Below are positions 27,375-35,647 of a DNA stretch of 64,000 nt, piece after piece. Under the pieces are notes generated by a model. It had not been told where the DNA came from. It saw nothing but the letters and a program-made list of their open reading frames with translations, and ran no database searches. Location of the stretch: NCBI RefSeq assembly GCF_000359745.1, contig NZ_AQHN01000065.1:95463-159462 (forward strand). The letters are read 5' to 3'. The DNA comes from Rhizobium freirei PRF 81. Its GTDB lineage: Bacteria > Pseudomonadota > Alphaproteobacteria > Rhizobiales > Rhizobiaceae. Numbering within the stretch: the stretch's first letter is position 1; each line of letters opens with the position of its first letter. Both the position numbers and the translations under genes were made by a program.

Positions 27375-27423
27375 CATCCATTGCTTAGATCATTGCGATC
27401 CAACCAATCAATTTTACCGATCT
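27375..27423 (+). promoter_or_regulatory. nod box (NodD-responsive promoter)
   Basis: The sequence CATCCATTGCTTAGAT... then GATCCAACCAATCAATTTTA with CCGATC follows the 47-bp nod box along its whole length (YATCCAY, RGAT, ATC-N-AAACAATC, RATTTTACCAATC), with only scattered mismatches. It ends 57 bp before the ATG of the acyltransferase gene at 27481, the normal spacing. With nodD at 58.1 kb in the same window, flavonoid-induced expression of that gene is expected. Confidence 0.88.
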
Positions 27424-27480
27424 TTCGGAGATGCTTATTAGAGGTCGAAACTGAAAATCAAGGCGCCGAATTGCCGGAGC

Positions 27481-28674
27481 ATGAGAGTAAATATGAAGAT
27501 AAATCGGATAGTTGGGATCGATGTGGCTCGTTCATGTGCGATTTTCCTGGCTATGGGAAGTCACGTCTTGGCGGTGTCCAAATTGGCAGACGTTTTTAAG
27601 GGAGCCTATGTTGATGGTCTTAAATTAATGATGGCGCTTGCAACGCCAACGTTCATTGTTCTTTTCGGAACGATGCTTGAAGTCGTATACAGACCACGAT
27701 TTGATACCGACAAGCGCAGTATATCGATCGCTCGTCTGTGGTCGCGGGCCATTCAATGCTGGCTGTTATACAGTCTTTCCGTCGTCGTTCTTTTTTTCGC
27801 GAAGTCGGAATACTCGTTCTTCTTTTCCCTATCGACGATCTTCATGCTGGGGGTGACCCCATTCACTGACATTCTGAAGTTTTACGCAATCGCACTGACT
27901 GTGGCTCCCGCCCTTTTATGGACGCGCAATCGCCTGGGCCTAGTTCCGCTTCTGATCCTGGCCGTCGCCATTCACATTCTTCATCCGGTCTTGCGCGGGC
28001 TGCCAAGCCCCGTAGTATTTGGCTTGCCAACGGAAGTGGACCGTCTCGCGATGTTCCTGTTCGGAATAGGGGGAGCCAAGCTCGGTGGCCCCTCCGTCCT
28101 GCATGGCATGACGCTTGTCATATCCGGAATGGCCCTCGGGAAAATTCTGATGGGCTCGGCTTCGGGTGTGGCCGCAGGGATGACTCGGCGCGCTTGGCTT
28201 GTGCTCCTTGGCACCGGACTGTCGCTCATCGCGGGCGCGTGGATACTCGATAGCGAAACGAAGAGAGGCCTTGGGAACATGGCCATGCGACTGGACAGCC
28301 ATCCGCTTTACTTCGCCGCCGGCATTCTCGGTGCTTTTGCCGTTACGGCCGCCGCTGTCCTGCTTACCCTGCGCCAGTCGATTGCGCCGACCGCGCTGTG
28401 GAGATCGCTAACGTTCTTCGGTCGCACGAGCCTCTTCACCTTCGCCTTTGGCAACATGCTGCTCTATTGCGTGCCATTTGAACCAACCACCATAACCCAG
28501 TCGGCTCTGCTCACAGTGCTCCTGATGGCGGCGATTACGTTGCTGAGCTTCTGTTTCGACAGAGCATCGCAGCAGGACGGCCGGATGGCGAAGACCGTTT
28601 CCGGCGTCCAAACCTCCATCCACCGACTGGCGACGATGTTGTCAGACCAAGGATTGCGTTTGATTGCCAGATGA
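27481..28674 (+). CDS. Nod-box-controlled integral membrane acyltransferase (NolL/OpgC/HGSNAT-like)
   Basis: 397 aa (393 if started at ATG 27493). About ten membrane segments. The N-terminus (NRIVGIDVARSCAIFLAMGS, then H) has the R-D-x-x-R and late His layout of membrane-bound sugar acyltransferases (OpgC, DUF1624/HGSNAT-like and the nodulation acetyltransferases NolL/NodX). Being the first gene behind a good nod box, it most likely acylates the Nod factor or another surface glycan. NolL O-acetylates the fucose of Nod factors in some rhizobia, but I cannot tell by eye whether this is an orthologue. There is no partner gene downstream; decayed genes follow. Confidence 0.75.
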   Translation: MRVNMKINRIVGIDVARSCAIFLAMGSHVLAVSKLADVFKGAYVDGLKLMMALATPTFIVLFGTMLEVVYRPRFDTDKRSISIARLWSRAIQCWLLYSLSVVVLFFAKSEYSFFFSLSTIFMLGVTPFTDILKFYAIALTVAPALLWTRNRLGLVPLLILAVAIHILHPVLRGLPSPVVFGLPTEVDRLAMFLFGIGGAKLGGPSVLHGMTLVISGMALGKILMGSASGVAAGMTRRAWLVLLGTGLSLIAGAWILDSETKRGLGNMAMRLDSHPLYFAAGILGAFAVTAAAVLLTLRQSIAPTALWRSLTFFGRTSLFTFAFGNMLLYCVPFEPTTITQSALLTVLLMAAITLLSFCFDRASQQDGRMAKTVSGVQTSIHRLATMLSDQGLRLIAR

Positions 28675-28683
28675 GGAGCGGAG

Positions 28684-29074
28684 ATGATCAGGGTCGCCGG
28701 AACCTACGATGATTCCGTTAAGGAGGCTGCAGGGGTCGCCGAGGCCAATGAGTGGATTATCGTCTCCGACACGTCGTGGCGATGCCCGAATGCTACGAGC
28801 CGTCGCTGTCGCCTGGCGGATACTGGCGCGTGTTGCCGACGCATTCATGACGGTGGATGAGGACGACGCTGTCGCGACAATGAAGCGTCTGGCCAATCCA
28901 ATTGTCGGAGACCCCGCGGTAGTGCGGGCGAAGGCGGCGGCGTGGGCCTTGCGGGGCTCATCAGCGCTCTGCGGATCCGGAAGCCAAGAAAGCTTCGCCT
29001 CGATCAGGATCGCCCCGGCGCCCAAGAGACCGGCGCCCTTTGCAGCCCAATCCCGCGACGAGCCGGCGCCCTAG
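28684..29074 (+). pseudogene. C-terminal remnant of diaminopropionate ammonia-lyase / threonine dehydratase-like PLP enzyme
   Basis: Frame 1 reads MIRVAGTYDDSVKEAAGVAE, then ANEWIIVSDTSW, matching the GxYDDSVRxAAxxAxxxGWxxVxDTxW block of DpaL-type PLP lyases. After frame changes come AFMTVDEDDAVATMKRLANP and, in another frame, GEGGGVGLAGLISALR (family: GESGAAGLAGL). The N-terminal half with the PLP lysine is missing and at least two frameshifts are present, so it is not functional. Confidence 0.65.
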
Positions 29075-29160
29075 CGTTCTCCTGCAACGATCACCGTATC
29101 CAGTCCGCCTTTTGATATCGTTGGCCTACCTCCCATAACGGGCCTACCTCGCCTTAAGCG

Positions 29161-29480
29161 CTATGGATCGTGTGGCGCGCGGATCGGCCGTCGATGAGGA
29201 GGTTGGCCGCCATTCCGTTGTGGGAAAGTCCTTTGACCATCGCTTTCCAGCTTCCGCGTCGGGTGGCATAGACGTTCAGGGTCGTCTGCAGGATTGCCCT
29301 CGACGATCAAATGCCTGCCCGCTTCGCTGCCGGCGGATATCTGGCCTGCCGGCGATATGTGGTCGGTTGTCATATCATCGCCGAGGACAAGCAGTGGATG
29401 GGCGACGAAGTTGCCGAGACGGTCTGATCGCCGAGGCTGTCGATCATGGCGAGCGAAACTGGCGAATTGCTTCTTGGTTT
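29161..29480 (-). pseudogene. Aconitase-family remnant
   Basis: Minus-strand frames give RLGNFVAHPLLVLGDDMTTD and then HISPAGQISAGSEAGRHLIV, the aconitase/AcnD swivel-domain block (LxLGDxVTTDHISPAGxI, then AGxYL). In a shifted frame follow pieces resembling TRRGSWKAMVKGLSHNGMAA (family: SRRGNHEVMxRGTFAN). Only about 100 codons survive, with frame changes. Confidence 0.6.
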
Positions 29481-29684
29481 GTCGTCACTGATACGCGTCT
29501 TGCTCGCGCCATGAGCGGCCCGCTTGCTCAAAGGTCAAATAGCTTCGTCCGAGGAAGAGACATGCGCGAAATAGCCTGAAATGGCTATTTGAGGTCAATC
29601 AATTTTTCATTAGAAGCTGACAGGGGGCCAGTTGTTTGCCGTCACTCCAAGCGCGCGACAAAACAGTGAATTTGGTGGAGCAAG

Positions 29685-30680
29685 TTGACCGAAATTCTGA
29701 CGCTTAAGCTCGAGGCGACGTCGCTCACAACCAGTGAGGTCTCCGAATGGCTTAACGGTGAAAAGCATGACAATTTCTATCGGCCTCTCAGTAGCGATAG
29801 CCGCGGTCTTTTCTCATTCGGTGTCCATGGCGCCGGCGAGATGGTGGGCTGGACGGGATCGACTTCAACGGACCGCGCCTTTTCCGTCACGATCGAGAAT
29901 GATGGCTTCATGTTCTTTGTCGAGCATGGAACCTGCTATGACCTGGCAACAGGCGGCATAAGTCATGCTATCACGCCCTGCACGGGACTGCTGACGACGG
30001 CCGACCGCTATTCCGCGGTGAACATTCACGCAGGCTCTGTTGCGGAGGGATTCTGCATCCCAAGGAGCGCAGTAAACGCCGCTCTGATCAGCACCTTCGA
30101 ACGCCTGCCACCTGTCGATTTCGAATTCGCTCCCCTGCAGGACCTGACAGCGGGACCGACGCCACCTCTTTTAAAACTCATGCGTTTCTTCCGAGATGAG
30201 ATCTGCGCCGATCAAAACCTAGAGGTTTCTCCCCTTGCCCTGACGAGCTTCCAAGAGATGTTCTGTCTGCTGATGGTGCAGAATCTGCCTCACACGTTTT
30301 CGCAGACGAAATCGCCGGTGCAGACCATTGCGCCTCGCCAGCTTCGAAGAGCGCTGGAGTTTGCCAGAGCACATATCGCAATGCCTATCACGATTGCGGA
30401 CATGGCAGCGGCAGCGGGCGTCAGCGTGCGGGCACTTCAGATCAATTTTCGACGTTTTTTGAACGTCACTCCAATGGCTTATCTGAGGCAGCTCCGCCTT
30501 GATGGCGCACGTCGCGATCTTTTAACTGCCACGCCATCTGCGACGGTCAGTGAAATCGCGCGTCGCTGGGGGTTTATACAGATGGGCCGCTTCTCTCAGG
30601 AGTATCGTGCGGCTTTCGGCGTCCTGCCGAAATACGATCTAGGGCGCAGCTATGATAAGAATCGGACTACGGCGTTATAA
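29685..30680 (+). CDS. AraC-family transcriptional regulator
   Basis: 331 aa, TTG start at 29685 with GGTGGAG just upstream. The C-terminal double helix-turn-helix is clear: ITIADMAAAAGVSVRALQIN, FRRFLNVTPMAYLRQLRLDG, VSEIARRWGFIQMGRFSQEY and RAAFGVLP. The N-terminal half is the cupin-like sensor region of the AraC_binding_2 type (FSFGVHGAGEMVGWTGS). Effector unknown. It stands alone; the nearest downstream gene is 580 bp away. It resembles the AraC protein at 53.3 kb in architecture. Confidence 0.88.
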   Translation: MTEILTLKLEATSLTTSEVSEWLNGEKHDNFYRPLSSDSRGLFSFGVHGAGEMVGWTGSTSTDRAFSVTIENDGFMFFVEHGTCYDLATGGISHAITPCTGLLTTADRYSAVNIHAGSVAEGFCIPRSAVNAALISTFERLPPVDFEFAPLQDLTAGPTPPLLKLMRFFRDEICADQNLEVSPLALTSFQEMFCLLMVQNLPHTFSQTKSPVQTIAPRQLRRALEFARAHIAMPITIADMAAAAGVSVRALQINFRRFLNVTPMAYLRQLRLDGARRDLLTATPSATVSEIARRWGFIQMGRFSQEYRAAFGVLPKYDLGRSYDKNRTTAL

Positions 30681-31260
30681 AGCGCATGTTGACACCCGTT
30701 CCATGTCGACGCGTGTTCGCGGATTGATAATGGACAGATCGAGGGCGATGGATCTGCCAGCTAGAGAAACTGAGCTCTCTGGGCAATTGCACCTGCTATT
30801 TCGCTCGGGCTGAATTCCCACGCAGGTACCCTTCGTTCCAAGAGCGCTTTCCGACCCCCCATGGTCGGGGCGAACATACATAACGCGATCACTGTCAAGC
30901 CGAGAGCGCCATCGTCGCTCGTCGATGGCCGAGAGCTTGTCATTGCTTAGGAAAGTTGTGAGCCAGATGTAACGGGTAGCATAGTTGCCCGGCGCCATCG
31001 CATCGGGCCGAACCCGTTATTCACCTGGCGCACATCACCAGATCTAGAAACAAAATTTCTCACAAATGTCATTGCCTGGAAACATTCAGACGTCCCCGGC
31101 CGCCGGCAATAATCTAGGATATCGAGGCTCTTTCAGAGCGGCAGCTCTCAGATCGCTTTAGTCAATTCTGACATATAAGAGATTCGTTACGGAGCCTGAT
31201 TGCCGATGTATCAACCTGAATGTTATCGTCAATAACGCTCTGATCCCGGAATTCTCCAAT
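30681..31260. other. No supported gene
   Basis: 580 bp with short minus-strand frames (107 codons at 30998-30675, 60 codons at 30943-30761) that I do not recognise. It could hold a decayed gene. No regulatory motif is clear. Confidence 0.35.
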
Positions 31261-31695
31261 ATGTCGGACAGCACGTTGCCTGTGATGGCAAGGGCATATT
31301 CGATGTTGGTCAAGGCGCAGGAACGGGATTCTCTGATGGCCTTATACGGCTATGCCCGTCGGACTGAAGCCAAGCTTCATGTAGCCTCTATTGATTGCCA
31401 GCTTCACTACGATATGTCCGATCCGTTCAATGAAACATATATGCGTTCGATTTTCGACCTTGGCACGCGGGAAATGTTGTCAGACGCGTTATGGAAAGAC
31501 GAGCCCCTGTTTACGGTCGCCGCGTCTCCATACGGCGGTCAACTGCTGGCAGTAATCCTCCCATCCATCCGAGAGCCAGGCTACTATTCCCCCGGAGGTA
31601 ATGCGGTACTCCCCAAAGCCTCGAGCGCTCTATTCGCTTGGCGCAGGCCGCTCGGCAATGTCGAAGACTGCGGCGTTGTCCTGGATTTCCCTTAG
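31261..31695 (+). pseudogene. Fragment resembling the C-terminal part of a patatin-like phospholipase
   Basis: 144 codons. Residues 1-85 read like the end of a patatin-type lipase: KAQERDSLMALYGYARRTEA, then KLHVASIDCQLHYDMSDPFN, MRSIFDLGTREM (family: D.SDPFD...M..LFDLG). The Gly-x-Ser-x-Gly nucleophile motif would be in the missing N-terminal part. The last about 30 codons overlap the 3' end of the ligase gene on the other strand and look accidental. Family assignment is from memory of the pattern only. Confidence 0.35.
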
Positions 31696-32694
31696 ACCCT
31701 TGTAGGAGGCGTGACGAAGGCTGCCGTCATGTGTCCAGCCGCGGAACTCGATTTCGGCAATAATTGTCGGCTGAGCAAAGACGAGATTCTTGCCCTTCAG
31801 CGGCACGACCGGCCTGGCTGTCTTCAGCTTATCGAGGGTCTTGCGCAGGTATTCGGCATCTTTCGTGTTGAAGCCGGTTCCGACCGAGCCGACATAGGCC
31901 CAATCATAACCTTTCCGCGCGGCGAGCAGCAGGCTACCGATGCCGCCGCGTGCCGAGGACGACTGTTCATAGCCGACGACCATGAAGCTCTCGCTTTGGA
32001 TGCACTTGATCTTCTGCCAATCGCCGGTGCGCCCGGAGCGATATGGCCGGTCGCGGTGCTTGGCGATAATGCCCTCAAGCCCTGCCCGGCATGCGTGCTC
32101 CAGCAGGACCTCGCCGTCCAAGGCCATCTCCTGCGACAGGCGAACGGCGCCGTCGCTCGTCGGTGAAATGAGATCCTCCAGCAGATGCCGCCGCACCGAA
32201 AGCTCGGTGCCAGTCAAGTCGTGGCCGTCAAGATAGAGAAGGTCGAACGCATATAGGATCGCTTCGTCTGACGCCTTTTTGCCGCCGCGGCCACCAAGCG
32301 AGCGCTGCAATGCCCCGAAGTCGGAGCGGCCTTGATTGTCAAGCACGACGGCTTCGCCGTCGAGAATGGCGCTGTTGACCCCGAGTGCACGCGCCGCATC
32401 GACAATTGCCGGAAAGCGGTGCGTCCAGTCGTGGCCTCCGCGAGTGATGACCTTCACATCCTTCCGATGGATGTGGAGCGCCAGACGGTAGCCGTCCCAT
32501 TTCACCTCGAACAGCCAGTCGGCTCCCTTCGGTGGTGTCGGCTTCAAAAGCGCCAGGCACGGCTCGATGCGCTCGGGCATCGGATCGAAGGGCAGGCTTG
32601 GCTGGGCGGGATCGCGCTTTCGCACCTGGCGTGACTGAAGGGTCGAGCCGGATTCGTCGAGCAGCGGCATCGAGGCTTTGCGTCTTGTCGTCAT
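31630..32694 (-). CDS. ATP-dependent DNA ligase (LigD-type, ligase domain only)
   Basis: 354 aa. Seals breaks in non-homologous end joining (NHEJ). The nucleotidyl lysine motif is FEVKWDGYRLAL (Lys about residue 65). Other ligase motifs are LDGEAVVLD, AFDLLYLDG, EGIIAKHRDRPYRSGR and WQKIKC, and an OB fold follows (KGYDWAYVGSVGTGF, AEIEFRGWTHDG, LRHASYKGLRE). The polymerase and nuclease domains of long LigD are absent, as in plasmid-borne LigD paralogues of rhizobia. Its ATG overlaps the stop of the Ku gene upstream (ATGA), so they are translationally coupled. Confidence 0.9.
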   Translation of the reverse strand: MTTRRKASMPLLDESGSTLQSRQVRKRDPAQPSLPFDPMPERIEPCLALLKPTPPKGADWLFEVKWDGYRLALHIHRKDVKVITRGGHDWTHRFPAIVDAARALGVNSAILDGEAVVLDNQGRSDFGALQRSLGGRGGKKASDEAILYAFDLLYLDGHDLTGTELSVRRHLLEDLISPTSDGAVRLSQEMALDGEVLLEHACRAGLEGIIAKHRDRPYRSGRTGDWQKIKCIQSESFMVVGYEQSSSARGGIGSLLLAARKGYDWAYVGSVGTGFNTKDAEYLRKTLDKLKTARPVVPLKGKNLVFAQPTIIAEIEFRGWTHDGSLRHASYKGLREIQDNAAVFDIAERPAPSE

Positions 32695-33128
32695 CTCGTC
32701 GATTGCTTCCCTGAACCCCGTTCGTTCTCGATGGACTTGCGCAACGCATCCATGATGTTGATGACATTGCCCGTCAAAGCTTCAGCCTTCTTCTTCGGCA
32801 TGGCTTTGGACGGTTTCTTCAATTGCTTCTTCTTTGTGTTGATAATGTCAAGCAGCGTCTCCTGCATCGGATCGGCGACCATCTTCGGGCTCCAGCGCTG
32901 AGTCTGTTTCTTGATGAGCTGTTGCACGAGCGGCATCAGTTCCGCTTCTGGCTCTTCATCATCGATTGCGGCAAAATAGTTTTCCCCATCCCGCACCTCA
33001 TCACCATAGCGCAGCGTCCAGAGCACGATACCCTTGCCGCATGGCTCGGGCATGACGGCGCGTTCCCGCCGCGAAGGCACCAGCCTCGATATGCCGACCA
33101 TGTTCTCTGCGCCCATGGGGTCTGGCAA
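32691..33128 (-). pseudogene. Ku protein, N-terminally truncated
   Basis: 145 codons remain of a protein usually 260-290 aa. The retained part starts around GAENMVGISRLVPSRRERAV and includes PCGKGIVLWTLRYGDEVRD, PLVQQLIKKQTQRWSPKMVA, DPMQETLLDIINTKKK and a basic tail, i.e. the C-terminal half of bacterial Ku. The frame is open a little upstream (YIRKGPTVAHSPSPGPAAFK), but that is not Ku-like. The N-terminal beta-barrel that forms the DNA ring is therefore lost. The partner ligase behind it is intact, so end joining would depend on another Ku. Confidence 0.75.
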
Positions 33129-33594
33129 GACTTTGAACGCTGCCGGTCCAGGGGAGGGTGAATGTGCGACCGTTGGCCCTTTGCGGATATACTTGAATGA
33201 CGACCAGCGGCAGCAATTGTCGGAGCCGAAATCGGCCCCAACATGATGGGAAACGGGAGCGTTGATCCCCTATTGTGTACATTTTTCGGCGCGACACTTG
33301 TTCTATAAAGGGACGACAAAAGCGTTTCGACGCGAGTCGGTATCGTCTTGTCAGACCGTTGGTCAGTTTGAAGGTCGACGTGTTCCAGCCAACCGCGCAA
33401 TGGCGATCCGTTCGCGGCGCAGCGGACGGACAGAATCGCTCCCAAAGCTGGGCGCAATCGGGTGACGTGCTTTGCGGCAGAACTCGCCAAACTCGTGAAT
33501 TTCGCATCAAGAATATGTAATCGCATCACAAATTTGAAAGTCGAGACGTCTGGTTGCCCCTATCATGCCCTTTTGCGACCTTAAGGGAGCCGGC
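33129..33594. other. Break-up zone upstream of the truncated Ku
   Basis: No supported gene. Minus-strand frames of 169 and 197 codons overlap here but show neither Ku N-terminal blocks nor another family. The region also holds the promoter of the XRE gene starting at 33595. Confidence 0.35.
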
Positions 33595-34071
33595 ATGAGT
33601 GATATCACAGACTTCGAATCTAGTTTCACGCGGCAAAGGCCGTCGCCATCGGATGCGAGGATCCATCCCGTCGATCGCCACGTCGGACAACAGATCCGCA
33701 TTCTCCGAATTCAAGCCAATTTATCGCAGAACGAGTTGGGCAAGGGCGTCGGCGTCAGCTTTCAACAGATGCAAAAATACGAAAGCGGCAAAAACCGCGT
33801 CAGTGCTTCGATGCTCTATGAAATAGGAAGTTGCCTGCATGTGCCAGTGGCGCGGTTTTTCGAAGGCCTGCCGGAGCCGGGCAGCGGAGTTCCCCACCAA
33901 GAAGCCGCGGAGATTGACGAACGTATCGCATACCTGTCGACGGCTGACGGTCGCCGACTGATTGAAGGCATTTTGCGTCTGTCGCCCCGAATCAGGAACC
34001 GGGTTCTTTCGATTGTCGGTATTCTCGCCGAGGAACAGGAACAGGCCGGCGAGCAGACGGCCGAAGCGTGA
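33595..34071 (+). CDS. XRE-family transcriptional regulator
   Basis: 158 aa from ATG 33595 (MSDITDFESSFTR), preceded by AAGGGAG. One Cro/CI-type helix-turn-helix: HVGQQIRILRIQANLSQNEL, GKGVGVSFQQMQKYESGKNR, VSASMLYEIGSCLHVPVARF. The C-terminal part (RRLIEGILRLSPRIRNRVLS) is typical of the many small XRE regulators of rhizobia. Target unknown. It precedes the broken DUF3768 gene. Confidence 0.9.
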   Translation: MSDITDFESSFTRQRPSPSDARIHPVDRHVGQQIRILRIQANLSQNELGKGVGVSFQQMQKYESGKNRVSASMLYEIGSCLHVPVARFFEGLPEPGSGVPHQEAAEIDERIAYLSTADGRRLIEGILRLSPRIRNRVLSIVGILAEEQEQAGEQTAEA

Positions 34072-34156
34072 CAATGTGAGCAAAGATAGATTTTCTCTGT
34101 ATAGCTCTTTTGCCCGCCGCTGCCGCATCTCTCTACCCGCGGCAGGACACCCCGGC

Positions 34157-34580
34157 TTAGTATTCCTCGGCCAGCATGATCGCGAGGACACGGACGATTT
34201 GCATCGCGTCGGTCGGATCTTCGGAGCCATGCATCATATCGCTGACGTAGTAGTTGATTTTCCAGAACACCTCGTGTCCATCAGCCAGCATCGCCCCCAA
34301 AATCGTACTTGTCATGGGGATCGTTGTCGGGCGTGAAGCTGTTAAAGTCCTGCACGGCGTCGGCAATGCGGGACCGGGTGGGATCGGGAAGCCTGCGGAT
34401 ACCTTGCGTTACGAGCACCTTGCCGGTAGCCAGCTCGAGCGGAGAAGGTCGTTCCGGCTCTGGATTCGTGGCGTGCGGTTGATCGTCATAGCTTTTGCTT
34501 TCGTTGGTTGATTGCGCCGATGGTACATTCCGCACGAATGCGAATGGAGAGGCCTGTCCTGCCCAACACGGATCGGAGCG
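34157..34580 (-). pseudogene. DUF3768-family protein, frameshifted
   Basis: The first frame gives QGIRRLPDPTRSRIADAVQD and FNSFTPDNDPHDKYDFGG; the rest continues in another frame as DGHEVFWKINYYVSDMMHGS and EDPTDAMQIVRVLAIMLAEE. Together these follow the DUF3768 pattern (FTxDNDPHxEHDFGxxxxxGxxxFWKIDYYD...GSEDPxDxxxTxRVLTIMLAxEY). The break is near 34290-34300 in a run of C and G. DUF3768 genes are common on rhizobial plasmids; function unknown. Confidence 0.7.
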
Positions 34581-34744
34581 GGCCCGGCATGGATGGCAAC
34601 ACGAGGTTTGCTTAGGAAGGCCGCCACTCATGGCAGCCGGTCAACCCGAAAGCCTATGCCGAAGCTCCTCCCAGATCGCTATAAGCCCATCCTTGTTTGC
34701 CATTGACCGACGGCAGCGCGCGCATGTCGCCGCTTGCCGCGCGT

Positions 34745-35647
34745 TTAGGCCTGCGCACACTGGCATTCCCCCGCAGCGTCATTGCGGTAGCGGCTGGTGG
34801 AGGTCTGATAGTACTGGGCGCGGAGGGCCGCCATTGCCTCGATTAGCGGTCCCCACGGCGCCGGAAAGCATTCTTCCGCCATCACCCGGTGCAGCATGCG
34901 CGTATGGCCGGCCAACTCGTCGTTGAGGAACTCTACCACAGGCATAGCCGGGTAGCGCTGCGACAGCAGGATCGCCGCGTTGTCGGCCTCGCCGCCCGAC
35001 CTGTCCTTCTCGCGTCCATGCAGATCGTTCTGCAGGCGCCCTATCGCGGAAATGAGCCGTAGGACCTGGCGGAACGCCGGACGCGCGCGCAACGTCGCCA
35101 TGTCCAGCCCCCAGAGCAATGACATGCAACAGAACACGTTCGCGTAGGCGATCGAATCGACGCCGTTGTGCAGGTATTCGGTGTAGGACCAGCGTTCCGC
35201 CCCTTGCGCCTGCGCGCGTCCGGCGCGCAGAGCCGCGCAGTAGTACCGGGTATCGTCGAGAAGCTGAGCATAGTCACGACAATCGTAGGCGAGCGCGGCC
35301 AGCGAACCCCGCAGCGTAGCGCAGCCCTCGAATCCAGGGAGCGCGCACGGCACATCCTGTCCCAGCGCCCGCTCCACCGCGGCGAGCTGCTCTGGCGTGA
35401 TCAGGCCAAGGTCGTTACAATCGTCGAGCCAGAACAGCAGCGCCAGTTCGCGATAGAACGCCACAATCAGGGTTTCGTCCTGCGGATCGCGGCCCGTGCG
35501 AACGCTAATGTCTCGCAGGCTCGGGTCGATGCACTGCAGGATGTACTTGCCGCCCCTGACCGCTTCGACGGCATGCTCGTCGGCGAACCCGGTCAGGGAA
35601 CGACCCCACTCCAGCACCTGCTGCAGCGCGCCTTCGGTCTGGATCAT
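34745..35647 (-). CDS. ks: ent-Kaurene synthase (class I diterpene cyclase) of the gibberellin operon
   Basis: 300 aa, ATG at 35647 overlapping the CPS stop (ATGA). It ionises ent-copalyl diphosphate to give ent-kaurene. The Asp-rich metal motif is DDCND (residues 75-79, in LLFWLDDCNDLGLI); the second metal site lies in RLQNDLHGREKDRSGGE. Length and sequence closely resemble the bradyrhizobial KS I remember (start MIQTE, then QQVLEWGRSLTGFADEHAVE). Last gene of the operon; no idi follows. The region is clearly GC-richer than the flanks. Confidence 0.95.
   Translation of the reverse strand: MIQTEGALQQVLEWGRSLTGFADEHAVEAVRGGKYILQCIDPSLRDISVRTGRDPQDETLIVAFYRELALLFWLDDCNDLGLITPEQLAAVERALGQDVPCALPGFEGCATLRGSLAALAYDCRDYAQLLDDTRYYCAALRAGRAQAQGAERWSYTEYLHNGVDSIAYANVFCCMSLLWGLDMATLRARPAFRQVLRLISAIGRLQNDLHGREKDRSGGEADNAAILLSQRYPAMPVVEFLNDELAGHTRMLHRVMAEECFPAPWGPLIEAMAALRAQYYQTSTSRYRNDAAGECQCAQA

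Noticed and set aside
29594..29615. Possible nod-box-like GGTCAATCAATTTTTC upstream of the AraC gene
   Set aside because: Only the short AATCAATTTT core matches; AAACAATC, TTTACC and the whole 5' half are absent, and AT-rich stretches give such matches by chance.
29607..29622. Reverse tts-box-like element (AGAAGCTGAC)
   Set aside because: Only the CTGAC end matches the TtsI consensus; the central TCGA is missing, it points away from any secretion gene, and no type III genes were found.
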